Shown: one piece after another, positions 7,736-18,409 of the stretch | Numbering within the stretch: position 1 is the first letter of the stretch | Layout of the letters: each line of letters begins with the position of its first letter | NCBI RefSeq assembly: GCF_003478035.1 | Contig: NZ_QUEP01000016.1 | Location: forward strand, 7,742-71,741 | DNA length: 64,000 nucleotides | Direction: 5' to 3' | Source: Clostridium sp. OF03-18AA | GTDB lineage: Bacteria > Bacillota > Clostridia > Lachnospirales > Lachnospiraceae | Notes under the pieces: generated by a model | The model's input: only the letters and a program-made list of their open reading frames with translations | The model's database searches: none | Told to the model about the DNA's origin: nothing | Made by a program: the position numbers and the translations under genes

Positions 7736-9484
7736 ATGGCAGTTAAATACGTATTCGTCACGGGAGGCGTTGTCTCCGGACTCGGCAAAGGTATTACAGC
7801 CGCATCCCTTGGACGTCTCTTGAAGGCAAGAGGGTACCAGGTCACGATGCAGAAGTTCGATCCTTATATCAATATTGATCCGGGTACCATGAATCCGATC
7901 CAGCATGGAGAGGTGTTCGTCACCGACGATGGAACAGAGACAGACCTGGACCTTGGACACTATGAGCGCTTCATTGATGAGAACCTTGATAAGAATTCCA
8001 ACGTAACCACTGGTAAGATTTACTGGACGGTTCTTCAGAAAGAACGTCACGGAGACTTTGGCGGAGGTACCGTACAGGTGATCCCCCACATCACAAATGA
8101 GATCAAGGCGAGATTTTACCGCGCGAAATCCCCGGACGAAGACCGCATCGCGATCATCGAGGTCGGCGGCACCGTCGGCGATATCGAGAGCCAGCCTTTC
8201 CTGGAGGCGATTCGCCAGTTCCGCCACGAGATCGGATATCAGAATTCCGTTCTGATTCATGTGACACTCGTTCCGTATTTAAAGGCGTCAGGAGAATTAA
8301 AGACGAAACCGACCCAGCAGAGCGTCAAGGCACTTCAGGGAATGGGAATTTCCCCGGATGTGATCGTATGCCGTACAGAGGTTCCGCTCGAGGACGGTAT
8401 CGAGAGCAAGATCGCTTTATTCTGCAACGTTCCGGAAGACCATGTTCTCCAGAACCTGGATGTAGAGTATTTATATGAAGCGCCGCTTGCCATGGAAAAA
8501 GAGCGCCTGGCTCATGTGGTCTGCGAATGCCTCCATCTTCCGTGTCCGGAACCGCAGCTTGGTGACTGGAAACAGATGGTCGATGCATTAAAGAATCCGA
8601 CAAGCGAGGTCACGATCGCACTGGTAGGAAAATACATCCAGCTGCATGACGCGTACTTGAGTGTCATGGAGGCGTTAAAGCACGGCGGGATCGCAAACCG
8701 CACAAAAGTGACGATCAAATGGGTCGATTCCGAGTTCTTAAAGCCGGAAGCTCTCGACGATACATTCGCCGGTGTTGACGGCATCATCATCCCGGGCGGC
8801 TTTGGCTCCAGAGGAACCGAAGGCATGATCCTGGCTGCAAACTATGCGAGAGAGAACAAGATCCCGTTCCTCGGAATCTGCCTCGGCATGCAGATGGCCA
8901 TGGTGGCATTTGCGAGAAATGTTCTCGGCTATGCGGATGCAAACAGTTCCGAGCTGGATCCGGAGACAACCCATCCGGTTGTCGATCTGATGCCGGATCA
9001 GAACGGCGTGGAGAACCTCGGCGGAACGCTTCGTCTCGGCTCCTATCCGTGTGTCCTTGATAAAAAGTCGAAAGCATATTCCCTCTACGGAACAGATATG
9101 ATCAACGAGCGCCACAGACATCGTTTTGAGATCAACAATGACTACCGTGATGACTTTACATCTCACGGCATGATGATCTCCGGACAGTCCCCGGACGGAC
9201 ATATCGTTGAGATGATCGAGCTCCCGGATCACCCGTTCTATGTGGGGATCCAGGCACATCCGGAATTCAAGTCAAGACCGAACCATGCACACCCGCTCTT
9301 TGCAGGTTTTGTTGAGAGTGCTGAGGAGCAGGGCGTTTTGAGACGTGCGAAAAAGCTTCTCATGAAGCGGAACCATCTTTCTGAGCCGGAGGCACACCGG
9401 TATCTTCAGAAGACCAGCATGGATACAGGACGGACCATGGCGGAGAGCGCCCATATGGTCACAATGCTGATCCAGGAAGATTAA
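7736..9484 (+). CDS. pyrG: CTP synthase with ANTAR-like C-terminal extension
   Basis: Makes CTP from UTP, ATP and glutamine. The N-terminal synthetase domain starts with [20 protein letters not shown] and carries [14 protein letters not shown]. The glutamine amidotransferase domain has [18 protein letters not shown] (catalytic Cys) and [10 protein letters not shown] typical enzyme ends about 20 residues after the HPEF motif, near 540. This one has 582 residues, and the extra tail (about 533-582) reads [18 protein letters not shown], then [10 protein letters not shown] and [10 protein letters not shown]. That matches the ANTAR RNA-binding fold consensus (AKGILM..., SE.EA...L...AM, R....A). AGGTAAGG precedes the ATG. 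A leader terminator and the ANTAR-like tail together suggest autoregulation by antitermination (inference). Confidence 0.95.
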   Translation: MAVKYVFVTGGVVSGLGKGITAASLGRLLKARGYQVTMQKFDPYINIDPGTMNPIQHGEVFVTDDGTETDLDLGHYERFIDENLDKNSNVTTGKIYWTVLQKERHGDFGGGTVQVIPHITNEIKARFYRAKSPDEDRIAIIEVGGTVGDIESQPFLEAIRQFRHEIGYQNSVLIHVTLVPYLKASGELKTKPTQQSVKALQGMGISPDVIVCRTEVPLEDGIESKIALFCNVPEDHVLQNLDVEYLYEAPLAMEKERLAHVVCECLHLPCPEPQLGDWKQMVDALKNPTSEVTIALVGKYIQLHDAYLSVMEALKHGGIANRTKVTIKWVDSEFLKPEALDDTFAGVDGIIIPGGFGSRGTEGMILAANYARENKIPFLGICLGMQMAMVAFARNVLGYADANSSELDPETTHPVVDLMPDQNGVENLGGTLRLGSYPCVLDKKSKAYSLYGTDMINERHRHRFEINNDYRDDFTSHGMMISGQSPDGHIVEMIELPDHPFYVGIQAHPEFKSRPNHAHPLFAGFVESAEEQGVLRRAKKLLMKRNHLSEPEAHRYLQKTSMDTGRTMAESAHMVTMLIQED

Positions 9485-9625
9485 TGGTTTGACTTTAACT
9501 GTTTATCATTAAAAAAAGTTAATGCGTTAGCCAAATTATTATCGCAGTTCCTGCATTTGTGTGGTATATTTATTCATGAAAAATATCCTAAATGTATTTA
9601 CAGACAGAAAGAGAGGATTGAGACC

Positions 9626-10840
9626 ATGTTTAAAGTCAATGAAAATTTTGCCAAACTGCCGGGCAGCTATCTGTTCGCAAATATCGCGAAGAGAGTATCC
9701 ACATTCCAGGCAGAGCATCCGGAAAAGGAGATCATCCGCCTTGGTATCGGTGATGTGACTCAGCCGATCGCTCCGGCGATCATCGAGGCAATGCACAAAG
9801 CTGTCGATGAGATGGGTCATGCGGAGACCTTCCGCGGCTATGCTCCGGAGCAGGGCTATGACTTTTTAAGAAATATCATTGCAAAAGAGGATTTCCAGGA
9901 GAGAGGCTGCGACATCTCCGCAGATGAGATCTTTGTATCCGACGGTGCAAAGTGTGACTGCGGAAATATCCAGGAATTATTCTCCTTAGACAGCGTAGTC
10001 GCAGTATGCGACCCGGTATACCCGGTATACGTGGATTCCAACGTTATGGCAGGTCGCAGCGGTCTCTACAACAGCGAGACAGGACGTTTTGACAAGATCG
10101 TTTACATGCCGTGTACTGCAGACAACGGTTTCCTTCCGGAATTCCCGAAGGAGCACGTAGACCTGATCTATCTCTGCTTCCCGAACAACCCGACCGGTGA
10201 GGCGATCAAGAAGGCAGATCTTCAGGCATGGGTAGACTTTGCAAACAAGAACGGCGCTGTGATCATCTATGACGCTGCTTATGAGGCATATATCACTGAG
10301 GCTGGCATTCCGCACTCCATCTATGAGTGTGAGGGCGCAAAGACATGTGCCATCGAGCTCCGCAGCTTCTCCAAGAAAGCCGGATTTACCGGTATGCGTC
10401 TTGGTTTTGCCGTGATCCCGAAGGACTTAAAGTGCGGCGATGTGAGCTTAAATGCGATGTGGATGCGCCGTCAGGGTTCCAAGTACAACGGAACTCCGTA
10501 TATCATCCAGCGTGCCGGTGAGGCAGTGTACTCTCCGGAGGGAAAAGTACAGGTTACTGAGCAGATCGCACGCTACATGAAGAACGCAAAGACGATCTAT
10601 GACGGCTTAAAGGATGCCGGATATACCGTATACGGCGGCGTAAACTCCCCATATATCTGGTTAAAGACCCCGAATAACATGAAGTCCTGGGATTTCTTTG
10701 ATTTCCTGTTAAACAATGCGGGAATCGTGGGTACTCCTGGCGCAGGTTTCGGCCCGTCCGGTGAAGGATATTTCCGGATCACTGCATTCGGAACTTATGA
10801 AAATTCTTTAAAAGCACTTGACAGAATCAAAAATCTCTGA
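9626..10840 (+). CDS. dapL: LL-diaminopimelate aminotransferase
   Basis: Converts tetrahydrodipicolinate directly to LL-diaminopimelate for lysine and peptidoglycan synthesis, a PLP enzyme of fold type I. The 404-residue length fits. [18 protein letters not shown] and the PLP-lysine motif [15 protein letters not shown] are clear. The ATG at 9626 follows GAGAGG, about 9 bases upstream; the reading frame extends further upstream without a ribosome site. The 141-bp gap behind pyrG is AT-rich and probably contains its own promoter, though I could not fix one. Confidence 0.95.
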   Translation: MFKVNENFAKLPGSYLFANIAKRVSTFQAEHPEKEIIRLGIGDVTQPIAPAIIEAMHKAVDEMGHAETFRGYAPEQGYDFLRNIIAKEDFQERGCDISADEIFVSDGAKCDCGNIQELFSLDSVVAVCDPVYPVYVDSNVMAGRSGLYNSETGRFDKIVYMPCTADNGFLPEFPKEHVDLIYLCFPNNPTGEAIKKADLQAWVDFANKNGAVIIYDAAYEAYITEAGIPHSIYECEGAKTCAIELRSFSKKAGFTGMRLGFAVIPKDLKCGDVSLNAMWMRRQGSKYNGTPYIIQRAGEAVYSPEGKVQVTEQIARYMKNAKTIYDGLKDAGYTVYGGVNSPYIWLKTPNNMKSWDFFDFLLNNAGIVGTPGAGFGPSGEGYFRITAFGTYENSLKALDRIKNL

Positions 10841-10859
10841 TAAAACAAGAGACATCAAA

Positions 10860-11169
10860 AAAATATCAAACAAAGGCGTTGAAGGAAACTCCCTTTCGAA
10901 GAACTTTACAGAGAACCGTGTGACAGCTGAGAGCGCGGAAGAGATGAGAAAGGCGGGAACGCTCCGGAGCCGGCTGCTCGATATCGGAACCGATGGTAGG
11001 ACAGCACGCAAGCCGCACGTTACGCGGCCGAGTCGTTAGGATGATGGTCCGACAGCGAAAGCGGCGACTCATGAGTGGCATGAAAATGCAATGCGGGTGG
11101 TACCGCGGGAAATAAAAAGATCCCGTCCCGGAGAATGATAAGAGCAAAATTCTCCGGGGCGGGATTTTT
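10860..11169 (+). promoter_or_regulatory. T-box riboswitch of the aspS-gatCAB operon
   Basis: The T-box core GCGGGTGGTACCGCGG lies at 11093-11108, followed by a terminator (11120-11169: ATCCCG and CCGGAGAAT pair with ATTCTCCGG and CGGGAT, then Ts). Stem I is recognisable from AGAGA (10900-10904) and an apical CCGTG/CGCGG pair. The codon position downstream in the stem I specifier region reads AAC (10958-10960), an Asn codon. Sensing uncharged tRNA-Asn would suit an operon that makes Asn-tRNA by transamidation. The core call is firm; the specifier assignment is by eye. Confidence 0.9.
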
Positions 11170-11218
11170 GCTTACTCTGAAAGCCTCAATTACCCCACAA
11201 AACGAGGAGGAACCGATT

Positions 11219-12550
11219 ATGGAGTTTGTAACAGGATTAAAAGACAGCACAGTAAAAACTCTTGAAGAACTGGAAAGAGAAGAGTCCGTTGGTACCGAAG
11301 TTACCGCAGAAGGAATGGTACACAGTATCCGCGATATGGGAGAGATCTCCTTCGTGATCTTAAGAAGCCGGGAAGGTCTTTTACAGACCGTAGTCCAGGA
11401 CGGGATCGGAAGTGAGACGCTCAAAGAGATCCGTGAAGGACAGGCGGTTCGCGTGACAGGAACCGTATTCAGGGAAGAGCGTGCACCGCACGGGATCGAG
11501 ATCCACCTTGCGGACGCAGAGATCCTCTCAAAACCGGAAGAGCCGATGCCGATCGCGATCGACAAATGGAAACTTCCGACATCGCTGGAAGCGAACTTAA
11601 ACCGCCGTGCCATTGCCCTCAGAAATGTTCGTGAGCGTGCAAAATTCAGAATCCAGGAAGGCATCTGCCGCGGCTTCCGTGAATTTATGACAAGCCAGGG
11701 ATTCACCGAGATCCATACCCCGAAGATCGGTGCAAAATCCGCAGAGGGCGGCGCAAACCTCTTTAAGCTCCAGTATTTCCACAGACCGGCAGTTCTGGCA
11801 CAGAGCCCGCAGTTCTACAAACAGATGATGGTCGGCGTTTTCGACAGAGTCTTTGAAACTGGTCCGGTGTTCCGTGCGGAGAAGCACAACACAAAGAGAC
11901 ATTTAAACGAGTACACGAGTCTTGACTTTGAGATGGGATTCATCGACAGCTTCATGGACATCTGCAGAATGGAGACAGCGATGCTCCAGTATGTGGTAGA
12001 ACTTCTGAAGAAAGATTACGCGAAAGAGATTGCACTTTTAAAGATCGAACTTCCGAACGTGGAAAAGATTCCGTATGTCCGCTTTGATGAGGCGAAGCGC
12101 CTGATCGCTGAGAAGTATGACAGACAGATCAGAAGCCCGCACGATCTGGAGCCGGAGGAAGAGGCACTGATCGGTGAGTACTTCAAAGAAGAGTACGGTG
12201 CAGATTTCGTGTTCGTTACCCATTATCCGTCAAAGAAACGTCCGTTCTACGCGATGGATGATCCGGAAAACAAAGAATTTACCCTGAGCTTTGACCTTTT
12301 ATTCCGCGGCCTTGAGATCACGACGGGCGGCCAGAGGATCCACGATTATGAGACACTTTTAGAGAAGATCGAGGAGAAAGGCATGGATACGGAGGGAATG
12401 GAAGATTACCTCGACTGCTTCAAATACGGAATGCCGCCGCACGGCGGTCTCGGGATCGGACTTGAGCGTCTGACCATGAAGATGATCGGCGAGGACAATG
12501 TCCGTGAAGCGTGCCTGTTCCCGAGAGACATGACAAGATTAAAACCGTGA
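11219..12550 (+). CDS. aspS: aspartyl-tRNA synthetase, archaeal-type, probably non-discriminating
   Basis: Class II synthetase of 443 residues lacking the bacterial GAD insertion, so it is the short archaeal-type AspRS. An N-terminal OB-fold anticodon domain is followed by the catalytic core with FRAEKHNTKRHLNEYTSLD (motif 2) and GGLGIGLERL (motif 3). Being co-transcribed with gatCAB behind a T-box suggests it charges tRNA-Asn with aspartate for GatCAB to amidate. Start chosen at 11219 behind GAGGAGG (11204-11210). Confidence 0.9.
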   Translation: MEFVTGLKDSTVKTLEELEREESVGTEVTAEGMVHSIRDMGEISFVILRSREGLLQTVVQDGIGSETLKEIREGQAVRVTGTVFREERAPHGIEIHLADAEILSKPEEPMPIAIDKWKLPTSLEANLNRRAIALRNVRERAKFRIQEGICRGFREFMTSQGFTEIHTPKIGAKSAEGGANLFKLQYFHRPAVLAQSPQFYKQMMVGVFDRVFETGPVFRAEKHNTKRHLNEYTSLDFEMGFIDSFMDICRMETAMLQYVVELLKKDYAKEIALLKIELPNVEKIPYVRFDEAKRLIAEKYDRQIRSPHDLEPEEEALIGEYFKEEYGADFVFVTHYPSKKRPFYAMDDPENKEFTLSFDLLFRGLEITTGGQRIHDYETLLEKIEEKGMDTEGMEDYLDCFKYGMPPHGGLGIGLERLTMKMIGEDNVREACLFPRDMTRLKP

Positions 12551-12588
12551 TGGAAAAAACGCAGACCATTCAGGAAGGACGGATAATT

Positions 12589-12882
12589 ATGGCAGAGATG
12601 ATCAACGATAAGACCATGGATGAGATCGAGATCCTGGCAAAACTTCATCTGACGGATGAAGAAAAAGAGAAATCAAGAAACGATCTTCAGCAGATGTTGG
12701 ACTATGTGGATATGTTAAATAAGCTGGATACCTCCGATGTGGAGCCGCTGACCCATATCTTCCCGATCAAAAATGTGTTCCGTGAAGATGTTGTCCTGGA
12801 GAGCACCCCGAGGGAAGAGCTGATGAAAAATGCACCGAAGGAAAAGGACGGACAGTTCCTTGTTCCGAAGACGATCGGTTAG
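12589..12882 (+). CDS. gatC: Asp/Glu-tRNA amidotransferase subunit C
   Basis: 97-residue GatC, which wraps around and stabilises GatA and links it to GatB. The typical ILAKLHLTDEEKE and LDTSDVEPLTHIFP segments are present. The ATG at 12589 is preceded by AGGAAGGA; the longer reading frame upstream overlaps aspS. gatA follows 12 bp later. Confidence 0.93.
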   Translation: MAEMINDKTMDEIEILAKLHLTDEEKEKSRNDLQQMLDYVDMLNKLDTSDVEPLTHIFPIKNVFREDVVLESTPREELMKNAPKEKDGQFLVPKTIG

Positions 12883-12894
12883 GAGGAGACGGAT

Positions 12895-14370
12895 ATGAAG
12901 ATACTGGAACTTTCCGCCACAGAGCTGGCAAAGAAGATAAAAGCAGGCGAGATCACTTCCGAGGAAGCCGCGAAAGCGTCCCTGGAACAGATCGCGAAGG
13001 AAGATCAGAAGATCCGCGCATACCTCACCGTGGATGAGGAGAAAGTCCTTGCAAGGGCAAGAGAAGTGGATGCGGGGATCCGCGCAGGAAAGTATACAGG
13101 GCCGCTTGCAGGTGTCCCGATCGCAGTGAAAGACAATATCTGTACAAAGGGAATGAAAACGACATGTGCATCAAAGATCCTGGAAAACTTCGTCCCGTTC
13201 TATGACGCGACGGCAGTCACCCGGATCACGGATGCCGGAATGGTGATCCTCGGAAAGACAAACATGGACGAGTTCGCGATGGGTAGCACGACAGAGACGT
13301 CTGCATTCCAGGTTACGAGAAACCCGTGGGATCCAGAACATGTTCCGGGCGGTTCGTCCGGCGGCTCCTGTGCGGCGGTCGCTGCGGGTGAGTGCTTTGC
13401 GGCTCTCGGCTCCGATACCGGCGGTTCGATCCGTCAGCCAAGTTCCTACTGCGGCGTTACAGGGATCAAGCCGACATACGGAACGGTCTCCCGTTTCGGT
13501 CTCGTTGCTTATGCGTCTTCTCTCGACCAGATCGGACCGGTCGGAAAGAATGCGGCCGACTGTGCAGCGCTTCTTGAGACGATCACAAGCCACGATGAGA
13601 AGGACAGCACTTCCATGGAACGGGAGGATACGGATTTCACTTCGGCGATCGGAAAAGATGTCCGCGGCATGAAGATCGGGATCCCGAAAGAGTACCTGTC
13701 CGACGGTCTTGACGCAGATGTGCGGGAAACGGTGGAACAGTGTGCGGCTTACCTGAAAGAATGTGGGGCGGAGGTCGAATACTTTGATCTCGGTCTCATG
13801 GAATATACGATCCCGGCCTACTATGTCATTGCGGCCGCGGAGGCAAGCTCCAACTTAGAGCGATTTGACGGCGTCAAGTACGGCTACCGGGCAAAGGACT
13901 ACGAGGGACTTCATGACATGTACAAGAAGTCAAGATCCGAGGGCTTCGGACCGGAGGTCAAGAGAAGGATCATGCTCGGTTCCTTCGTCTTAAGCTCCGG
14001 ATATTATGACGCATATTATCTGAAAGCTCTGAAGGTGCGTGGACTGATCAAAAAAGCCTTTGATGAGGCATTTGCGAAGTATGACATCATTTTAGGACCG
14101 GCAGCTCCGACAGCGGCTCCGAAGATCGGAACCTCCCTGAGCGATCCGATGAAGATGTACCTGAGCGATATCTATACGGTTGCTGTCAACCTTGCGGGTA
14201 TTCCGGGACTCACCGTTCCATGCAGTGTAAACGAAAAAGGACTCCCGATCGGCGTCCAGCTTCTCGGCGACTGCTTCAGGGAAAAGACATTATTTGCAGC
14301 GGCATCCGCCATCGAACATGTCCGCGGTGAATGGACACTTCCGTTTGCCAGAAAGGAGACCTTATCATGA
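12895..14370 (+). CDS. gatA: Asp/Glu-tRNA amidotransferase subunit A
   Basis: Amidase-signature glutaminase subunit that releases ammonia from glutamine for transamidation of misacylated Asp-tRNA-Asn or Glu-tRNA-Gln. The Ser-cisSer-Lys catalytic set is visible: VAVKDNI near residue 80, GGSSGGSCAAV near 150 and GSDTGGSIRQP near 175. 491 residues is usual. GGAGGAG precedes the ATG, and the stop overlaps the start of gatB by four bases. Confidence 0.97.
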   Translation: MKILELSATELAKKIKAGEITSEEAAKASLEQIAKEDQKIRAYLTVDEEKVLARAREVDAGIRAGKYTGPLAGVPIAVKDNICTKGMKTTCASKILENFVPFYDATAVTRITDAGMVILGKTNMDEFAMGSTTETSAFQVTRNPWDPEHVPGGSSGGSCAAVAAGECFAALGSDTGGSIRQPSSYCGVTGIKPTYGTVSRFGLVAYASSLDQIGPVGKNAADCAALLETITSHDEKDSTSMEREDTDFTSAIGKDVRGMKIGIPKEYLSDGLDADVRETVEQCAAYLKECGAEVEYFDLGLMEYTIPAYYVIAAAEASSNLERFDGVKYGYRAKDYEGLHDMYKKSRSEGFGPEVKRRIMLGSFVLSSGYYDAYYLKALKVRGLIKKAFDEAFAKYDIILGPAAPTAAPKIGTSLSDPMKMYLSDIYTVAVNLAGIPGLTVPCSVNEKGLPIGVQLLGDCFREKTLFAAASAIEHVRGEWTLPFARKETLS

Positions 14371-15800
14371 AACAGTATGAAACAGTCATCGGTCTTGAGG
14401 TCCATGTAGAACTTGCCACAAAGACAAAAATCTTCTGCGGATGCAAAACAGATTTCGGCGCTGCGCCGAACACACATGTGTGCCCGATCTGTACAGGTAT
14501 GCCGGGATCTCTTCCTATATTAAATAAGCAGGTTGTGGAGTTCGCACTCCGCGCCGGACTTGCGTTAAACTGTGAGATCAACCAGTTCTGTAAATTTGAC
14601 CGGAAAAACTATTTTTACCCGGATAACCCGCAAAACTATCAGATTTCTCAGCTGTATCTGCCGATCTGCCATGATGGTTACGTGGAGCTTGAGACGGCGG
14701 CAGGAACAAAGCGGATCGGGATCCATGAGATCCACATGGAGGAGGATGCCGGAAAACTGGTCCATGACGAGTGGACCGACAGTTCCTTAGTTGATTACAA
14801 CCGAAGCGGCGTACCGTTAATTGAGATCGTGTCGGAGCCGGATATGAGAAGTGCCGACGAGGTCATCCGGTACCTGGAACATCTTCAGTCCACGATGCAG
14901 TATCTCGGTGTTTCCGACTGCCGTCTCCAGGAAGGTTCCATGCGTGCCGACGTAAACCTTTCTGTCCGCGAGGTGGGAAGTCCGGTGTTTGGAACGAGAA
15001 CCGAGATGAAGAACTTAAACTCCTTCAAGGCGATCGCCCATGCCATCGAGGGAGAGCGGGAACGCCAGATCGAGCTTCTCGAGGACGGCCGTGCCGTTGT
15101 TCAGGAGACGAGACGCTGGGATGACAACAAGGAATCTTCCCACGCGATGCGTTCCAAGGAAGATGCAAAGGATTACCGTTACTTCCCGGACCCGGATCTT
15201 CCGCCGATCGATATCTCCGATGCCTGGATCGCCTCGATCCGCAAGGCACAGCCGGAGTTAAAGAAGGCGAAATCGAAGAGATATCAGTCGGAGTACGGTC
15301 TGAGTGCCTATGACGCCGATATCCTGACTGCCGATAAGGCGCTTGCGGAGTTCTTTGAGAACACGATCAAAGCCGGAGCAGCTCCGAAAAAAGCGGCAAA
15401 CTGGCTGACCGGGGAGACACTCCGTCTCTTAAAGGAGAAGGAGATGGAGGCATCAAAGATCGTCTTTTCCGCAGAGCATCTGGCAGCACTGATTGAACTC
15501 CTTGAAAAGAGTGTGATCAATAACCAGACTGCGAAAGAGGTGTTCGCTGCGATGTTCGAGTCCGACGTGGATCCGTCTGTCTATGTGGAGGAACACGGGC
15601 TGAAGATGGAGAGCGACTCCGGTCTTCTCGAGGAGACCGTGAAAAAGATCCTGGACGCAAACCCGAAAGCGGTTGGAGAGCTGAAGGAAGGAAAAGATAA
15701 AGTCATCGGATTCCTCATGGGACAGGTCATGAAGGAGATGAAGGGAAAAGCGAACCCGGCGCAGGTGAGCGAGATGATCCGCAAACTTGTGCAGGAATAA
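14367..15800 (+). CDS. gatB: Asp/Glu-tRNA amidotransferase subunit B
   Basis: Kinase/transamidase subunit of 477 residues that phosphorylates the misacylated aminoacyl-tRNA and accepts ammonia from GatA. ETVIGLEVHVEL, the CGC...CPICTG zinc ligands and GMPGSLP are clear in the N-terminal cradle; the YqeY-like tail domain carries VIGFLMGQVMKEMKGKANP. The start overlaps the gatA stop (ATGA), implying coupled translation. Confidence 0.97.
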   Translation: MKQYETVIGLEVHVELATKTKIFCGCKTDFGAAPNTHVCPICTGMPGSLPILNKQVVEFALRAGLALNCEINQFCKFDRKNYFYPDNPQNYQISQLYLPICHDGYVELETAAGTKRIGIHEIHMEEDAGKLVHDEWTDSSLVDYNRSGVPLIEIVSEPDMRSADEVIRYLEHLQSTMQYLGVSDCRLQEGSMRADVNLSVREVGSPVFGTRTEMKNLNSFKAIAHAIEGERERQIELLEDGRAVVQETRRWDDNKESSHAMRSKEDAKDYRYFPDPDLPPIDISDAWIASIRKAQPELKKAKSKRYQSEYGLSAYDADILTADKALAEFFENTIKAGAAPKKAANWLTGETLRLLKEKEMEASKIVFSAEHLAALIELLEKSVINNQTAKEVFAAMFESDVDPSVYVEEHGLKMESDSGLLEETVKKILDANPKAVGELKEGKDKVIGFLMGQVMKEMKGKANPAQVSEMIRKLVQE

Positions 15801-15808
15801 TAAAAGAA

Positions 15809-15856
15809 GCCATGACAGCTGGCCGGAGCTCCGGTGCAGCTGCCATGGCCCTTTTT
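15809..15856 (+). terminator. terminator of the aspS-gatCAB operon
   Basis: A long stem, GCCATGACAGCTG pairing with CAGCTGCCATGGC and extended by CCGGAGCTCCGG, is followed by CTTTTTG. Between here and 16063 I see no gene. Confidence 0.9.
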
Positions 15857-16063
15857 GTTCATTCCGGAGCAGTGCAGCCGCAGCAATCCTGTTTCTTCTA
15901 TATATAATGTACTTGTTGCCGGAATGTATGAGTTTTCCGGTGCTTTGCATTCTGAATCGTCAAAATTTGCAGCCGCAGCGGTATTGCAGGGGACTTCCCG
16001 TTCGGAAAAACCTGACTGCGAAAAATGTTAAAAAAGGAACATATTCTGTTCACGAAAAAAGTA

Positions 16064-16092
16064 TTGATTTTATGAATGGTATTTAGTATATT
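16064..16092 (+). promoter_or_regulatory. promoter of plsX
   Basis: TTGATT (16064-16069), 17-base spacer, TATATT (16087-16092), about 120 bases upstream of plsX. No FapR-type palindrome was recognised. Confidence 0.65.
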
Positions 16093-16212
16093 AGTTACTA
16101 TAAAAGTCCCTGAGAGCAGCCGTATCATTTTGCAGCGTTCGATGGGATGATCCGCGTATGGGGAATATTTAGAAAAATTTCCCGCCGCGGGCAGGAATTG
16201 GAGAGAAAATAC

Positions 16213-17220
16213 ATGATAAAAATTGCAGTAGACGCCATGGGCGGAGACAACGCCCCTGGAGAGATCGTAAAGGGTGCCGTTGACGCGGTCACAGAGCGGA
16301 ACGACATTACAGTCTGTCTGACAGGACAGAAAGATGTCATCGAAAAAGAGCTCTCGAAATATACCTATAAAAAAGAGCAGATCGAGATCGTTGACGCCCC
16401 GGAAGTGATCGAGACGGGAGAACCGCCGGTCAATGCGATCCGTAAGAAAAAGAACTCTTCCCTTGTAGTCGGTCTGAACCTCGTGAAAAACGGCGAGGCT
16501 GACGGCTTTGTATCTGCGGGAAGCTCAGGAGCCGTCCTCGTAGGCGGCCAGGTCATCGTCGGCCGCGTCAAAGGCGTAGAGCGCCCGCCGCTCGCACCGC
16601 TGATTCCGACGGAAAAGGGAGTTTCCCTTCTGATCGACTGCGGGGCAAACGTTGACGCGAGACCGTCCCACCTGGTACAGTTCGCCCAGATGGGTTCCCT
16701 CTATATGAAATATGTGATGGGAATCGAAAATCCTAGAGTGGCGATCGTCAATATCGGTCTGGAGGAGGAGAAGGGAAATGCTCTCGTGAAAGAGACCTTT
16801 CCGCTCTTAAAAGAATGTAAAAATATCAACTTCATCGGAAGTATCGAAGCCCGTGAGATCCCGCACGGCGGCGCGGATGTGATCGTCTGCGAGGCCTTTG
16901 TCGGAAATGTGATCTTAAAGCTCTATGAGGGCGTCGGCGCAACGATGATGACAATGGTGAAGAAAGGCCTGATGAGCAATTTAAGAAGCAAGATCGGAGC
17001 TCTTCTGATCAAACCGGCGTTAAAATCCACGCTGAAGAGCTTTGATGCGAGCCAGTACGGCGGCGCACCGCTCCTGGGTTTAAAAGGACTCGTTGTGAAG
17101 ACTCACGGAAGTTCCAAGGCAAAAGAAGTAAAGAATTCGATTATCCAGTGCATCTCCTTCAAGGAGAATGAGATCTCGGATAAGATCCGGGAATGCCTTG
17201 CACCGGAAGAAACTGCATAG
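16213..17220 (+). CDS. plsX: phosphate acyltransferase PlsX
   Basis: Makes acyl phosphate from acyl-ACP, the acyl donor for PlsY in phospholipid synthesis, at the inner membrane face. The N-terminal VDAMGGDNAPGEIVKGA is diagnostic, and 335 residues is usual. The start at 16213 uses GGAGAG 8 bases upstream. Its substrate carrier acpP follows directly, so the pair feeds membrane lipid synthesis. Confidence 0.95.
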   Translation: MIKIAVDAMGGDNAPGEIVKGAVDAVTERNDITVCLTGQKDVIEKELSKYTYKKEQIEIVDAPEVIETGEPPVNAIRKKKNSSLVVGLNLVKNGEADGFVSAGSSGAVLVGGQVIVGRVKGVERPPLAPLIPTEKGVSLLIDCGANVDARPSHLVQFAQMGSLYMKYVMGIENPRVAIVNIGLEEEKGNALVKETFPLLKECKNINFIGSIEAREIPHGGADVIVCEAFVGNVILKLYEGVGATMMTMVKKGLMSNLRSKIGALLIKPALKSTLKSFDASQYGGAPLLGLKGLVVKTHGSSKAKEVKNSIIQCISFKENEISDKIRECLAPEETA

Positions 17221-17373
17221 ACAGGTTAAAAAACACCAATATGCGGCAGTTCACATCGCCGCATAAAATTACATCAGAAGACAACCGGCAACAGTCCGGA
17301 TGCAAAAATTAAATATATGGAATGGCACAGTTTTGTGTCTCCGTAAAAAGCAAAATAAGAGAGGATGGAAATT

Positions 17374-17604
17374 ATGGAGTTCGAAAAATTACAGCAGATC
17401 ATCGCAGAGGTTCTCAACATTGATCCGGAGGAGATCACAATGAATACAACATTCGTTGACGATCTCGGCGCGGATTCTCTGGATGTATTCCAGATCATCA
17501 TGGGAATCGAAGAAGAGTTTGACATCGAGATCCCGACTGAGGAAGCTGAGAAGATCGCGAGTGTCGGCGATGCTGTTGAGGCGATCAAAAACGCATTAAA
17601 TTAG
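17374..17604 (+). CDS. acpP: acyl carrier protein
   Basis: 76-residue acidic four-helix carrier for fatty acid synthesis. The phosphopantetheine serine is in DDLGADSLD (Ser35). The ATG at 17374 is preferred to the one at 17365 because GAGAGG sits 9 bases upstream of the former. It lies between plsX and rnc. Confidence 0.97.
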   Translation: MEFEKLQQIIAEVLNIDPEEITMNTTFVDDLGADSLDVFQIIMGIEEEFDIEIPTEEAEKIASVGDAVEAIKNALN

Positions 17605-17613
17605 TAGCAGGAA

Positions 17614-17639
17614 AAGGTGTCTCCGCAAAGGGACACCTT
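17614..17639 (+). terminator. hairpin between acpP and rnc
   Basis: AAGGTGTC (17614-17621) pairs with GACACCTT (17632-17639), followed by only CTTTG. Termination is probably partial, giving more acpP than rnc mRNA. Confidence 0.55.
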
Positions 17640-17673
17640 CTTTGCGATACATGGCAGAAGAAAGGCAAATCGA

Positions 17674-18354
<681 letters not shown>

Positions 18355-18409
18355 GATCGGGACCCGTGAGGACCGGAATGGTCACATTATAGAAATAGGA
18401 AAATAACGC

